A stretch of 64,000 bases of DNA from Hydractinia symbiolongicarpus (GCF_029227915.1 NC_079879.1:18662001-18726000); one strand, 5' to 3'. Positions 39,145 to 51,739 are shown, counted from the first letter of the stretch. Numbers and translations: made by a program. Notes: generated by a model not told the origin, from the letters alone.

Positions 39145-42100
39145 AAAATAATCGACTGAATATAGATTATTTAAAACAAATTTAAAACATTTACGTGGCA
39201 TCATTATTCTCCTCGTACAGAATTTCCTTGTTAATTACTTTACACACGAGATAAAAACCAGCTGCGTGTATTTTAAACGCCAACAACTAGTCGGTTATAG
39301 ACTGCTTCCGGCGTTAAAACAAGTTTCTATTCTTAAAATTTTACACCACGAACTAAAAATTCTTGTTGGTTTTCTTAACTAAATTGTACTTCGTGTAATG
39401 CGTTAAGACGTCTTAAATATAGAATTTCTAGTACTTTTCTCGATATGTCTAGAGTAAGTTAGCTTAAGGGTTTGATTTTTGCTTTAGTCAAGAAGCAGTG
39501 AGTCCGAAAAAGGGAGAAACTTAAACGGCATTAAACTCGAACTGAAATTTTTGTGTTGCAGAAAAATGCGTCTGTTTTCTGTAATCTGATTTCCCAACAC
39601 CTATTCTCTGTAATGGCTTTCCATTCTGATTTTAAAAATCAACATGCTCTTAGAATCAAGACTATGCTTTATGTTAATTTTTCTTGTTTCGAAAGTCATT
39701 ACTAAATCACTGAAGAAAACTATTACGAAATTATAGAACAATTTTACCTGTGTGTTTTGTTAAATTTTTATTATATATATTTTGTTGTAAAATTTGTTTG
39801 TTTTTTAAAAAATAACGGTGATATTAAAATGCAGAACACGAGTTACCCAAAAGGGGCCTATTAGTAGCTACGAAGGAAAAAATAGCAAAAAACTCCCGCC
39901 TATCTTTCCCTGAATGTAATGAACAAGTCTAAACTCAATATGACCGCCACTTTCGGGAAAATATACCACAATCGTTTTCTCTGCGCTTTGAACCACAATT
40001 TCAACTCTAACGCCTTTTTTTGCCTTGGTTATATTGAATATCCATTAAAGATATGATTGCTATCCATTCATCAAACTTTGTTTCTTAAGAATTCTAGAGT
40101 AGTGTGGTTGCAACCTTTCTTTTACTTGCTTATTTGTGCTCTTTTTTGAAAAAAATGCTTTTATCTCTTTAAGAATTATACATGTTAAAATATCTAGTTT
40201 ATATAGGAAATATATTTAGGAAATATAGGTATGCTATATTTACACGTTGTAGAAAAGGACTTTGCGGAGAGCAGACGCAGTAAATGCACGTGATATCATT
40301 TACATGTGTTTTTAATTTTTTGAAGCCTTTATACAAAAGTTTACGAGTTTTAACTTTTGTTATGTCAGAAAACTAACACGTTTGTTGTATGCACGACACT
40401 AACACGTTAGTAGACTGCACGATATTAACACGTTAGTAGACTGCACGATATTAACACGTTGGGAGAATGCGTGACTAATTGGTTGCGCGAAATTTCATCA
40501 TGCCATCACACAATCTGGTTGCATATTTTTAAAACCTCTGTAAAACAATATCATTTGAATAGCTTTAAATGATGTTATCTTGTAATTTTATTGGCCCAGA
40601 GAAGTAATCACATTGTGCGATGTCAATGGTACAATTGGTGAAAGACTGTCTCAAACCTACGTTTATGGGACGATAATTTTTTTCTGTGCATAATAGGGTT
40701 TAAACACATTACTTTGATTCATAAAGTAAATCTAAGCATTATACGGACTTAGTTTTTTGGAAATTTTGTTGTTAAACAATCGAATGTTACCAATGAAGAA
40801 ATCCTACAGTCAATAAGTTTAAATAGATTTCAATAAAGAAAACACTGTATTTACTTGAGGAGGAAAAATTAACAGAATGGATCAGAAATGATCTCGTTTT
40901 CGCCTGGCAAGAAGTTCCTGTTGGATTAGATTTCATTGGAAATGCTGAGTATCTACTGTATTTAACCAGTAACTTCATATGTTTCTTGTCCATTTTTCTT
41001 TACATTTACGTTTATAAATTGTGAGGTATTCAAGCCCAGAAGGCGTTTAAAAATTTCAAAAAAAAACAAACATGAAGAAGAGAATCGCTGTGAAGAAAGC
41101 TGATCATTTGTATCTGCTGTTGTAAACAAAACCAAGAGAGAAATTGAACCGTACTCTTTTGTTTTTGGTTCGACGTATTCACTATTTACTGATGTATTCT
41201 AAAACAATTGTAAGGGATATAGTTTCAGAGGGTGGGTCCATCGCTGAGGAGGAAGATTCAGTGGACCTAATGACAGGTATGGCATACATGAAAGTCAAAG
41301 AAAGAGTAATAGTGATTGAGGAAGAAGATAAAGAGGTAGACAAACGAGCGAAATCAAAACCTCTTCCAGCGAAGACAAATAAGGTGAAGAAAAAGATGCT
41401 AAAGAATTGGAATCGAACCGTGTTTTGTCAATAGCACGCAGGGTATGTGAGAATTGCAAAACGTTTTGAATTGGTCAGATATTTTTTACCATTCTTTAGG
41501 ATTTTCTGGGGAAGATAGATAATCATCCTTAAGTAGAGACTTACAGTTTGTCTACCAATTCAAAATTAAAATGTTATGTTGAAATTTGTCACAGACGCCA
41601 GACACTATTCAGCTGAGATTCATTTTCGAAATGAGGTATCTCTCTTACTGTGTCCTTTTTTTTTTTACCGAACTCAAAAGATGATGAAATCTTTTGGAAC
41701 TAATTCTTAAAAAACGATAGTAAAATTTATATCTAATTTAGGTTCTCCATACAATGTATTGAAAACACTAAACTTCGTACGTTGCTGGTATATAGCTCTA
41801 ACCCAAAATTTCTGTTACCTTCTCTTGAGTTTTTCTTTTCTTCTTTTTCGTTGAAAAAAATAATTTTTGAGAATTTCCAAATCGCCATTTTCATCATTCA
41901 TCTTATAGTACTTTAGATTTCTTGTGATGGAGATGCTTTATATTTTAATAAACGCACTTAAACGCAAAATAAGATAAACGCAATTTTACGCCTAGTGTGG
42001 ACTACGCTTAAAACTAATTTTTTAATAGCTTTTCCCTCGAATATCCGCATTTGTAATTTTAAAACATTTCACATGTCTTTATCTTTAAAGGGGCTACGAA

Positions 42101-42734
42101 CCAGTTAAAATGCACATTCCGTATATCCCGCGCACATATTAAAAATCCGGCAAACGCGTTTTGCGCAATAAACAGAACAGCGCAATTTGCTTGCTGGTTC
42201 AATATTTTTTTAGCAAGACTCATTCTGGATGAAAACATGACCAAGGCTGGGGAAGATAAAAATTCTAGATATATCTATATGTTCGAGTCTGTAAATTACA
42301 TACATGCCGGAAAAATAACTAATTTTGTTTTTCACCGCCATCAGCTCCACTTTCGTGTAAGTCACTAAAGTCGAAAACCAACAGCCGTTTCGTAGCACCT
42401 TTAAATTGCATGGGGATGCTACGTTTGTACAGCAATATTTTGTTCTTCAATTATAAGAGTCATATTTAGAATCTTCTCAATCTCCTAGGTGAGCTTAAAC
42501 ATCTAGGCAAAAAAAAAATACAATATTTTATAAAAAAGACAACAGAAAAAGTTTTGTAAACAGACAACAATCCATGACACGTTCAAATCTTCTAAAATTT
42601 TTCTTATAGTGTTTTTACTAAGGGATATTAAACTGATCAGAATTCTGCTGTTCTTAAAACTAAATTACAGCTGATAAAATTGCAAAATACAGAAACAAAT
42701 TTGGACAAAATGCAATCTTTTTGGCTAAGATACA
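39145..42734. other. Intergenic after ceramide synthase A
   Basis: Mostly AT-rich and without recognisable genes. It holds a 26-bp tandem repeat at 40373-40475. A 96-codon plus-strand frame at 41144-41434 is acidic and lysine-rich (VIVIEEEDKEVDKRAKSK); I do not recognise it and cannot exclude an exon. The segment at 41,940-42,150 has several AAACGCA/CGCG motifs typical of a decayed repeat. Confidence 0.4.
40373..40475. repeat. 26-bp tandem repeat, about 4 copies
   Basis: Units contain TAACACGTTAGTAGACTGCA followed by CGATAT. The two middle copies are identical and the outer ones diverged. Confidence 0.8.
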
Positions 42735-42885
42735 AGATGGATAGATGGATAGATGGATAGATGGATAGATGGAAAGATGGATAGATGGATAGATGGATAG
42801 ATGGATAGATGGATAGATGGATAGATGGATAGATGGATAGATGGATAGATGGATAGATGGATAGATGGATAGATGGATAGATGGA
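42735..42885. repeat. GATGGATA microsatellite
   Basis: About 18 units of an 8-bp repeat (GATGGATA) with one GAAAGATGG variant. It adjoins a SINE copy, whose end it may have grown from. Confidence 0.95.
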
Positions 42886-42892
42886 GGAATGG

Positions 42893-43115
42893 GAAGGGGG
42901 AATGGCTTAGATTGGGAGTCCCAAAGTATTTAAAGCCCGTTTTGGGCTATGCAGACCCAATGAGGGTCCCCTTTCTCCTCGCAACGCTCAGGGGCCCACA
43001 CAGTGTGCCATCTGCCCAATTTCCGTCACATGGCTTGGGTAATCTGGGGATTGTAACTTTTACTCGCATATATTAAATCCCGCACAAAGTGCGAGTTATA
43101 ATCACTAAGCTACGG
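42893..43115 (-). mobile_element. tRNA-derived SINE, copy lacking the B box
   Basis: Read on the minus strand it begins with the A-box-like TAGCTTAGTGATTATAACTC and then shares its body with the copy at 46506-46772 (for example CAAGCCATGTGA, GAAATTGGG, GGCACACTGTGTGGGCC). About 35 bp that include the B box are deleted, so its internal promoter is broken. Confidence 0.7.
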
Positions 43116-43797
43116 CTTCAATTAAGGACTTTTTTAAGCATGTATGTTTAAAACTTTGTTTTTTGCTAACCCATCCTGATATAAAAAAAGACATCAGGTG
43201 CTCGAAACGTGGTTCGTGTATTTTTTATGTTAGCTATCTGGCTCCACCTTCGTAAGAATTTTTGCCTTTTTGATATGAGAACGGCGAGCAGGGAAGCCTT
43301 TGCCCAAAGAAAAAAACGGTGTTGGCTCAACTTCGTCCCAAGGGACGCCCCTGAACCGTTATATCAAAGTGACCAATAGTTTTCTCCGCCGTGTCAACTT
43401 TATCAACAAGGTAAAATGGCCTGGGAACGAAGGGAAGTTTTGGAAGTACGGGTTTGAATCCGAAAAAGTCGGGCCATCAGCAAATGAGTTGGCTGATGTT
43501 TGGCTTTGCGCAATCACTTACTTTCCTTGTGGGAAGATGCTTTATCCAAAATGCGATTCCGTGGTTTTAAATTTAAATTATTATTAGAATTACGTCATTC
43601 AAATTTGACGTATTGTTGCGTAATACCGAAATACATTGGGTGCGCATTTAGCAGGAGTTTGCGGAAAAAACCTGGACGCACACGCACGTGTTTTTGAGAT
43701 TTTGTATACCGTTGAAATTTTCAACTAAAATAAAACCTTGCGAACTGTAATCATCGTTCAATAATCGAAATAAATAAAACGAATAATGAAAATCTAG
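43116..43797. other. Region with an unrecognised open frame
   Basis: A 95-codon plus-strand frame (43300-43587) reads like real protein (NRYIKVTNSFLRRVNFINKV, KFWKYGFESEKVGPSANELA). It may be part of the same decayed gene as the SWIM pseudogene that follows. I do not recognise a domain. Confidence 0.3.
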
Positions 43798-44630
43798 ATG
43801 GTAAGTTGTCAAAGTTTTTTTTTTATTATTCTTGGATATTATAAAGAAAAAATAAAAGCTAGAAATAAATCAAAATCGAAATTTTTTTTCCACTGGATAC
43901 TTTTTGGTACGAAGTCTGTCCTGGCTGATAGCTACACGGTTTGTTTGGGTGACGAAAACAACTATCCGTCATGTACTTGCTTGGATTGGCGTAAAACCTT
44001 GTTGCCCTGTAGCACATCCTATCCGTCATTAGTGGCAATGTCGCAGATGTATCCTGGAAATCTTTATCGTCGCGATACACTTTATCTCCTTTTTTCATCT
44101 TGGATCATGAAGTACGATTTTATTGACATTAATGATGTCGAAACCGAGTCCGTTTTAATTGATTCTATTCCTAACATATGTTTCCCAAATAGGTTTAAGG
44201 CCTCGTGGTTGCAGAGATATTTAAACCAAATCAAGAGCTTGTCATTCATAGTGTATGATAATGATGCACTAGACCACCTTTATGAAACCTTGACTCAGGC
44301 TTTAAATGATCTATCATTTCATGCTCCCAAGGAAGACAATTTGGTTGTGGAAAGACCAAAACTTATAGGATCGACATATTTAAGTAAAAAATTCCAACCT
44401 CTCCCAAAACCAAAATAAAAAAAATCGGCGTTTTCGGGAAGAGTCGGTTTGGCTGATGAAAAAAAAAGTTTTCATCCATAATCAACATTGTCTCTAAAAA
44501 AGAAGAAAATCATGCGACGTCTGTGGTTAAAGAGTTCCCTGAATACGATCCATCTGTCATTTATGATGTACCAACGGAGCAGGAGCAGTTTAATGACACT
44601 GCTGCTCAATTACCAATAAAATCTGGGTAA
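43798..44630 (+). pseudogene. SWIM-type zinc-finger protein pseudogene
   Basis: The frame from 43798 to 44418 contains SYTVCLGDENNYPSCTCLDW and KTLLPC, the first part of a SWIM zinc finger (CxC...CxH). The continuation of the finger, beginning HILSVIS and ending SPFFILDHE, is in another frame, so a single-base shift lies right at the third cysteine (about 44012). The original frame resumes for 100 codons, and a third frame (about 44470-44630) carries VVKEFPEYDPSVIYDVPTEQ before a stop. SWIM fingers of this form occur in MULE-type transposases and in ZSWIM proteins derived from them. Which applies here is open. The gene is dead in this copy. Confidence 0.6.
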
Positions 44631-45671
44631 ATGGGGGATCTGGGTAATAAGTGCGTCTAAAGGAAGCCATATTTAATGCCGAAGTATTTTAAAGAGTAGT
44701 TAATTTTAACATTTTAAACCACGGAATGGCATTTTGGATAAAGCATCTTCCGTTTGGAGCAGGTGGTAGCCGTTATTTTTTAAGGTATTATTCTAAAGGG
44801 CATTTAGCTAAACAAGCGATTTAAACTAATAGCTAGTTAGTTGCAAATAAGCATAATACATGTACATTTACACCTTATTATCTTCTTTTCGTATGTCTTA
44901 CTGTCCGTGAAGTTTTTTACTGGCTTAGCCTAACTAACTTGATAGCAGTTTTGGTTAGTAGCTAGCAAAATTAAATGTGTAGGTAACAATATAGCTACGT
45001 TTAACTATAGACCTTTTTGAATATTTCCATTTTCCTTTTGGCTTTAACAACTGCATGGTAGGCAGAAAGATGTGGGAGCTTGCTGAAAAGGGTCTTTTCA
45101 GCCCATTTCCTTCTACGGAAAGATTGCTAAGTGCAGAGGTGGATAACTTCTGAAAAGTACTTCACTTAACCTTGCCCGTATGTTTTGCTTGTCTTGCAAT
45201 TGTTTAAGACAAAAGGGTTTACCGCCAAAAATGTAAACATTAAAAAAAGGTCTATAGCTAGCTCTATATATATAATATTCAACAAACATATGAGCTGCTT
45301 AAGGTAGGCGACAAAAATTATATCCAGCTCACTAGTAGTTAGCTAGTGTATACTGTCTATAATACTTGGTTTTTTAACTTTATTGTTCTGACTATAAACC
45401 GTCCCTTAGAACGACTTTGCAAAAATCCTGGTTGTCTATTATTAGCTGTTTTTTAAAATAGACAAACAGCATCATTTGACCAGTGCTCTGCAGCTTTAAA
45501 GCTGCCAAAATTTTAATTTAGCAGGGGTGTAGGCAGAGTAACCAACGTTAAAAATGTGCCAGCTGCACTTTTCACAATGTCCACATTAGAAATAAATCTG
45601 TTCTGCGACCTGAAAAGAAAAAATTAGCACCCTTTACCATTTTCAATCTAATCAACCTCAGTTGCTTGTAA
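44631..45671. other. Intergenic, no feature recognised
   Basis: AT-rich sequence with CTAGCTA-rich stretches and short inverted segments (for example around 45,010 and 45,250 AAAAAGGTCTATAG/CTATAGACCTTTTT). This last pair may be the ends of a small MITE of about 250 bp. No genes. Confidence 0.4.
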
Positions 45672-46332
45672 TGCTTGGTTCTCACTATGGGCTAACGATG
45701 AGCTAACCATAGTGCGCATGACGTGCTAAGACCTTAGCCCATAGTTTGAACGTAAAAGTACCTGCTTAGCTCACAGCTGAATGTTAGCTCATCGTTAGCC
45801 GATTTTTTAAAATCAAAATTTTTGATATATTTTTTTGGGCTAACAGTGAGATAATCTCACTTTCAGAAATCTTCAAATGAAACATACAACTTATTTTTAA
45901 AAACATAAATCGTGCTTAAAGCGATTTATGTTTTTAAAATTAATTGTATGTTTTGTTGTGAAAGGTCATTTTAAAACTAAAATGGCTGGCAAAATTGAAA
46001 AAAAATGACGTTAGAAGAAGAGTTGGCCTTCAATGTGAAAGATTTTCCCTGCCTTTCTGACCTAAAGTTGTTTCCTTTTTCGTAATTTTGTTAACTGCTT
46101 TCTTTCCAGGCTACGTCGTCTTCATTGAAGTAGTAATAATAACAAGACTTTCTTTCTATCTTTCTTTTTCATTCTTTCTCACAGTATATTCCGCTACAAA
46201 AGAGCTAAATATGCACCGTAGTGTGAACGTGAAACGAATACATCAGGTACCCGTAGCTCATAAATTAAAATCAGCTAACATATTATGTGCACTATGGTTA
46301 GTTTATCGTTAGCTCATAGGGAGAACCAAGCA
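45672..46332. mobile_element. PIF/Harbinger-like MITE, 661 bp
   Basis: Inverted repeats of about 50 bp start TGCTTGGTTCTC at 45672 and end GAGAACCAAGCA at 46332, flanked by TAA on both sides (45669-45671, 46333-46335). A TWA duplication is the mark of PIF/Harbinger. Copies of GCTAACGATGAGCTAA lie in both arms. In the middle is a strong hairpin (CATAAATCG/CGATTTATG, about 45903-45929). After it comes an ATG frame starting MTLEEELAFNVKDFPCL, which resembles the start of a MADF DNA-binding domain, the second protein of Harbinger elements. It is likely an internally deleted derivative. Confidence 0.7.
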
Positions 46333-46505
46333 TAATTGTGACTTTTGAACTCCCATCCTTTTGTGTTTGTAGGGCAGTAACAGTAGATGTAGGAATCCCT
46401 ATATTGTAGTGTAATGTTTCAACCTATAAGGGATAGAGATGTGCATATTTTACATGGCTAGCCTCACAAATATCGAGGGATATACCCTGTCTATTATTTC
46501 CAGGA

Positions 46506-46772
46506 GGGGCCATGGCGTAGATGGAGAGTCCTAGAGTATTTAATGCTCATTTTGAGCTACACAGACCCAATTAGAGCCCGCACTCTACTAGACAACTCCC
46601 GGCAACATCCAACGGCCCACACAGTGTGCCATCTTCCCAATTTCCCTCACATGGCTTGGGTTAACCCGGGGCTATGGTAACATTCACTCGCCCATGTTGA
46701 ATCGCTGTCAAGAGGAATTGAACCCCGGTCTCCCGCAGAGTACGAGAGCTATAACCACTAATCTACGGCGCC
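46506..46772 (-). mobile_element. tRNA-derived SINE with A and B boxes
   Basis: On the minus strand the element starts GGCGCCGTAGATTAGTGG. An A box lies at 46765-46751 (TAGATTAGTGGTTAT) and a B box at 46724-46714 (GGTTCAATTCC), spaced as in a tRNA gene. A non-tRNA body follows that is shared with the copy at 42893-43115. The body block GGCACACTGTGTGGGCC may be a conserved SINE core domain; I cannot assign which. No poly(A) tail is obvious. Confidence 0.75.
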
Positions 46773-47397
46773 ACGAAATTATGCTTCAGCACATTTAGCA
46801 ACATATTATGGCGTTCTCGTTCTCATTTTACGTAACGCCTTGTCAATGTAGTCTTTTAATATAACAATGTTTTCTTTTATTCATAAAATGCAAGTTTCTA
46901 TGTTTCAGCTACCCCCTAATAAATTAAAACTATAAAATAATATGCAATAAAACAACGCAGTTAAATGCATAAATAAATATTAAATTTCAACACAGGAAAA
47001 GCAGCATTTTATTAAGTATATTTTTACTTGTTATGATCAGCTTAAAGGGCCACTCCAATAAAAAATACATTTTGAAAAATTGTAATTTTTTATAAGACAA
47101 TACATAAATATGCCAAAATAAATCATTTACAATCTTTAAAATTCTTAATTTAAACCTTTACTGCACCTGGAAACATCTTTAATTTTAAATAATTTTCAAG
47201 GTTGTGTAAAGCAGAGAGGACTAGGTGTCAATGAATGAGCATACCTCACATTGTGCAGAAAGTCCAAAATCTCAACACATCGCCTTCTAAAAGTTTTGTT
47301 TACTTTTGCAAAAAAGATCAAGATTATAACTTAGAAAGCTCGAATAATTGGATAATTCTCTTCATGAAAAAAACTTTTCAAAGCTTCAGCCTTTGAA
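46773..47397. other. Intergenic, nothing recognised
   Basis: AT-rich DNA with no gene or repeat structure that I can support. Confidence 0.4.
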
Positions 47398-47577
47398 CCT
47401 ATTGTGCCTGATGAGAGAAAAATTAATAACAGTGTAAAAAATGACAAGGGGTCTTTTACTGACCCAGAGCCACTTACAGGTAATACAAATTATTGTGAAT
47501 GTGGAAATTGTAGAGCAATGAAAACCCATACTGAAAGTGTATGCTGTGTTGAATCAAACAAAATTCCTGATGAGTAG
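47398..47577 (+). pseudogene. P2X7 intracellular-domain-like Cys-rich fragment
   Basis: A 60-codon plus-strand frame ending in TAG reads NTNYCECGNCRAMKTHTESV then CCVES. The CxCGxC...M...CC pattern matches the zinc-binding, cysteine-rich cytoplasmic domain known from the tail of P2RX7, which is also found in many stand-alone invertebrate genes. No start codon or upstream exon is visible. It may be a single exon of a larger gene, or a fragment moved here by a transposon. Confidence 0.4.
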
Positions 47578-48100
47578 CAAGGGTAGCTAGGAGATATACA
47601 GCAATGATTTTTGAATGATATAAATTTTCTTCTTAGTGAAATAATTTCCTTTTACAAAAATAAAAAATATATTTCATCGCTTTTCTTTCACATTTTTTTC
47701 GTCAAAAAAAATTATATTTTGCTGCAGTAAAATTATCTTTCATCTCTTTTTTCTTCACAAGCCAATTTATTTTTATTCCACGTTCAATAATATCCTTCCT
47801 TCGCATGCACCTTTTTGCACACAAATGCAAACATATGTCATGTAATGATGAATCATTCTCTGTGATGGAGATCCATTGAAATGTGTGATTGAAAAATCGA
47901 ATTTAGTGTCGAAATGATAAGTTTGTAAAAAGGGGGTATTAATATTGTATAAATAAAAATCACTCCTATCATTATCATAAATCATAAATACGTTACAGAA
48001 GCTGCTGATTTTTTTAAGTGGTTGTTTTGACAAAAGCTGTTTTAGAAACTGCCTTATCTGCACTTTAGAATTAAAAAATAAGTCCTTTAACATTCCATCA
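47578..48100. other. Spacer, no feature recognised
   Basis: The 106-codon minus-strand frame here (47773-48093) has no recognisable domain. It could be degraded coding sequence of the adjoining non-LTR element. Confidence 0.3.
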
Positions 48101-48640
48101 AAACAGTTTCTTTTTTAAAAAACAAAAAATAGAAAACCTTGTTTAGTTACTTTTTATATTTAAAGTTTAAATCCACAAAGATGGTGGTCTTATTATTTTT
48201 GTTCTTAACAGGGCATGTATGTCAATGCAATTTTTTATGAACTTGTGAAGTATCTCCACTTTTTTTTCAGGATCATTCATAGCGTATATAATAGATATCG
48301 ATAAGTTTGAGAAATCCAACTCCAAGATTTCCTATCAAATTGCTTTTCATCTCCTATGATTTTTTATTGAGGTTTAAACTTTCATTTAATGTTGATGATA
48401 GCATAAGGTCCATCATGGTTACTGATAGTTTTGCATGGTAATACATCAGTATGTGCAATTTTTTAATTATGATATGATCGATTAATGTTGCGCTTAAAGA
48501 AATCATTCTGGTTGGCTTAGATACTTTATGTTTCAGATTAAATGCAGATAAAATATTGTTGTACTGTTTTGGCGACATTCTGGTTTGAGAAGATTTATGT
48601 TTATGTTCCCTGTTATAAGTAGCAAGCCATCTCATGTTGT
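48100..48640 (-). mobile_element. Non-LTR retrotransposon endonuclease-end fragment
   Basis: The minus-strand frame from 48635 to 48354 contains KVSKPTRMISLSATLIDHII, the PTR..(T/S)LIDHI block near the end of the APE-type endonuclease of jockey/CR1-like elements. A later segment (about 48,230-48,170) reads DIHALLRTKIIRPPSLW, matching the linker before the reverse transcriptase. No complete domain remains. Confidence 0.65.
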
Positions 48641-51600
48641 TTGGATATAAGTTATTAAATCTTCAACCTCAGTTAACCAATAGTCTGATAGTTTCTTTAC
48701 ATTTAATGCACTTAGTTGCTGGGGGTTTGGGACCTGAATTGGTTTCCACATCACCACTTTGCCACAATAATATTAAATGCAGCACACCTATTGTTATAAT
48801 AGGAGATGCTTGCTTTACCTCTTTTTAATGGTCTCAGTGCTATTGATAAAACCAATACATAAAGTAATTAGTGAAGTTATTACTATTATTTCACATAAGC
48901 CATTGTGGTTACCATGGTGATATAGAGTGTTGTGATAATAAGTTTTTCAAAATATCACGCTTTTAAAAATGGAAAACCTGTCAAGTGTAATTTCAATGCA
49001 GCAAGTAGCTGCATGTGAGTAAAACCTTCAACACTTTAAAACTCTTTTTCTCAGCCTTTATTTTTTGATAAAATGATATCTGCATCTGAACTTTCTCTCA
49101 CAAAACTAAATAACCTTTGTGTAGGAAAGTTGTTTTGAAATAAAGCTAAAATTGTTATGGAAGAAGAATGGGGGTTTGCTAAAGACATGTGTCTACATGT
49201 ACAAGGTGGGGAAACCAGAGCAGTATATAAGTTTTTTTATTTTTTTGTAAAAACGTGTTCAAATTTTTTTACAGCCGTCTATGTGAAAGAAAACAAGTTG
49301 AAAAAGTAGCATTTGGAAAAATATGAAATAGTAAGAAAACTATAAAACTTAAACAAAATAGTAAAAACCATATTTAGATACAGCACAGCTGGGAAGAATG
49401 ATTAAAAAATTTTGGAAAAAAATCCAGCCGTTTTGCTGAGAAAATTGAGAAAAACAGAGCTTCCAAAATATCTACACAACAGGTAATAAAAATGTTATTT
49501 AGAGATGATAGTTGATTATAAACTTGTAAGCACTTTCCTTTAGACTCGCCTTAAGCAATAAAATTACTCCAGAATTTATAAAACTTTTAAATTCTTTTCA
49601 TATAAACCAACATTTCCAAAGTAAACATTCTTGTGTATAAACATAAAATTATTCAGAATGTATAAGGATCGCCACTAGAATCTCATCTAATCTTTTTTTT
49701 TGCACATCCGCTCTCCTTGCGTTTGCATCATGTTTCAAATAAGAAGGTTTACCTCACATGTCAATGACTTTCCAAATCAATAAGGCTACCTTACTACATA
49801 CCCTGATTAAGTTATAAATTACATGATCTCGATTAAGACATATAACCTGATAGGGATGCCTTTTATATTAAGATCTTTCACCTACTGTGGTGCATCATTT
49901 AATAACTATTTTTGATTTGACAACGTGCACTGTGCTTCCAGGAAGGCAGGCCTGTATTTAAACAGAATGACCAGTCTGAATGCATTTGAAATTTTAGGCA
50001 GCCCGTATCCGTATCTATTGACAGTCTATACCAACTTTCGACAAAGGTGGATCAAATGTGGAGATATGTAATTTAAAAAAATTGTGTTGGAAAATGAGTT
50101 TTGTGTGAATGTATCTATTAGTTAAATGTATTTTGACACAGTCGACAGGAAGTGAAACGTAGAACAACAAGTTATTTGCTGGTTTTATGATAATAACCTT
50201 CCTTTGTCTAGCATTAAAATGTAATTATGAATATTTCTGAAACTTGCAGTTTGATTTAATGACAACAATTAAAAGTCCTTATTGTGTTTGTTGAGCATAT
50301 GTTGCTGCAATGACTTTGCAGTAGTAAAAGTTCAATTGTGGAAATAAAAACACGCAGAGTTTATATAGCATTATCTCCTAAACAAGTTTTGTTTGTCAGG
50401 TGTTTTGAGTTTCTTCTAATTTTATTTCTTAAAGCAAATTTAACTAGCATTGTTCTTTTTACGTGACTGCTGGACTGTTTTCATAGTAAATTTCACTACC
50501 TTTTTATTTTTTACTATGAACATCCGTTTTTTCATATTCTTTCCGTGTTGGAATGGAAATCTTTGCACCTGAGACACTAAGGTTACATTTGAATGTATAA
50601 AAGAAATTAAATTTTTTTAAAAAAATCTCTTACTTAGCTCTTGTTCATTCTAAATTTCATCATTAGAGATAACGAGGAACGAGATTAAAAGATTGTACTT
50701 AGTTTTTGTTTATTTTTTGTTGTTGTTGTTGTTGCCGTGAATAATTTCCATTCTGTTTAGAAGAATACAGGAATAATAACACTGGTGTAACTGAGGGTTT
50801 GGAGATTCAGACTAAGCTTAGACAGATGTTTTTTATTTTGATTAATTTTTTTGGTTGTTTCTTTTTTTCTTTGTTTCATGAAAATGAATTTAACACTATA
50901 TTTAGTACTTTACTTTATTATACATGTGAGTTTTTAAACATGAAATTATGATATTCTCTGCCTATATATAAACTTGTTGTTTTTGTAGTTATGTTGTTCT
51001 TGTTGTTGTTACTGTTTTTTTTTCGTTTTTTCTTTTTGTTGTTGTTATTTTTATTATTGTTATTATTATATTTGTTGTTACGACATCGTTGTACGTAATA
51101 ACATTTTTCATGTTTAATACATTAAATTCTGTTCGGCTTACAAGTGCTTGTATATGTGACAAATTAGCCCATAATATTTTGATTTAGTAAGTGATCCATG
51201 GTAGAAGAACAGCCATCTTTAAAAAAATATTCTTATTTGAAGCTATAAAAGTCATGAATTATTTTGTACAGTATTTAAATACTGTTCGAGAATACTGCTC
51301 GAGAATAAAAATAATTCTCTTGTACTTCGCGTAGCAAACGTGCTCCACAATTTCGTTATTATAGAGATTATAAATATATATATATTATATATATAAATAT
51401 AAATTATAGAGATGCACAGCAAATTTCTTTTGCTGTTTCTTATCAGCAAAACCCTTTGCCGACTAATTTCGGAAATACTTGAAGATTTTTTTCACAAATT
51501 TTACTTATTATATAATAGTTTTTGTCGGTACATATTAGTCACTAAGCAAAAATTCTGGTCACTTTTAACCGACTTTTTTTAACCGATGATGCATGCATCT

Positions 51601-51739
51601 ATATGATACTATTTCTTTACTTAATTCAATGTCAATTTTGGTGTTAAAAATTTACTTCACTAATTATATACATATATATATATATATTATATTTTACTCT
51701 TTAGATATAAAAAGTTGTTTACAAAATTATAAAAAAAAC
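48641..51739. other. Intergenic upstream of ceramide synthase B
   Basis: AT-rich and without genes that I can support. It contains short (GTT)n tracts (about 50,716-50,735 and 51,000-51,060) and a (TA)n tract just before the synthase. A CTCTTTAG acceptor-like site ends at 51704, so a 5' UTR intron is possible. Confidence 0.45.

Noticed and set aside
41144-41434. 96-codon acidic/lysine-rich frame
   Set aside because: Could be an exon, but nothing around it supports a gene and the sequence is low in complexity.
51593-51739. In-frame N-terminal extension of ceramide synthase B
   Set aside because: It is translated AT repeat with an acceptor-like site inside; the paralogue starts at the downstream Met.
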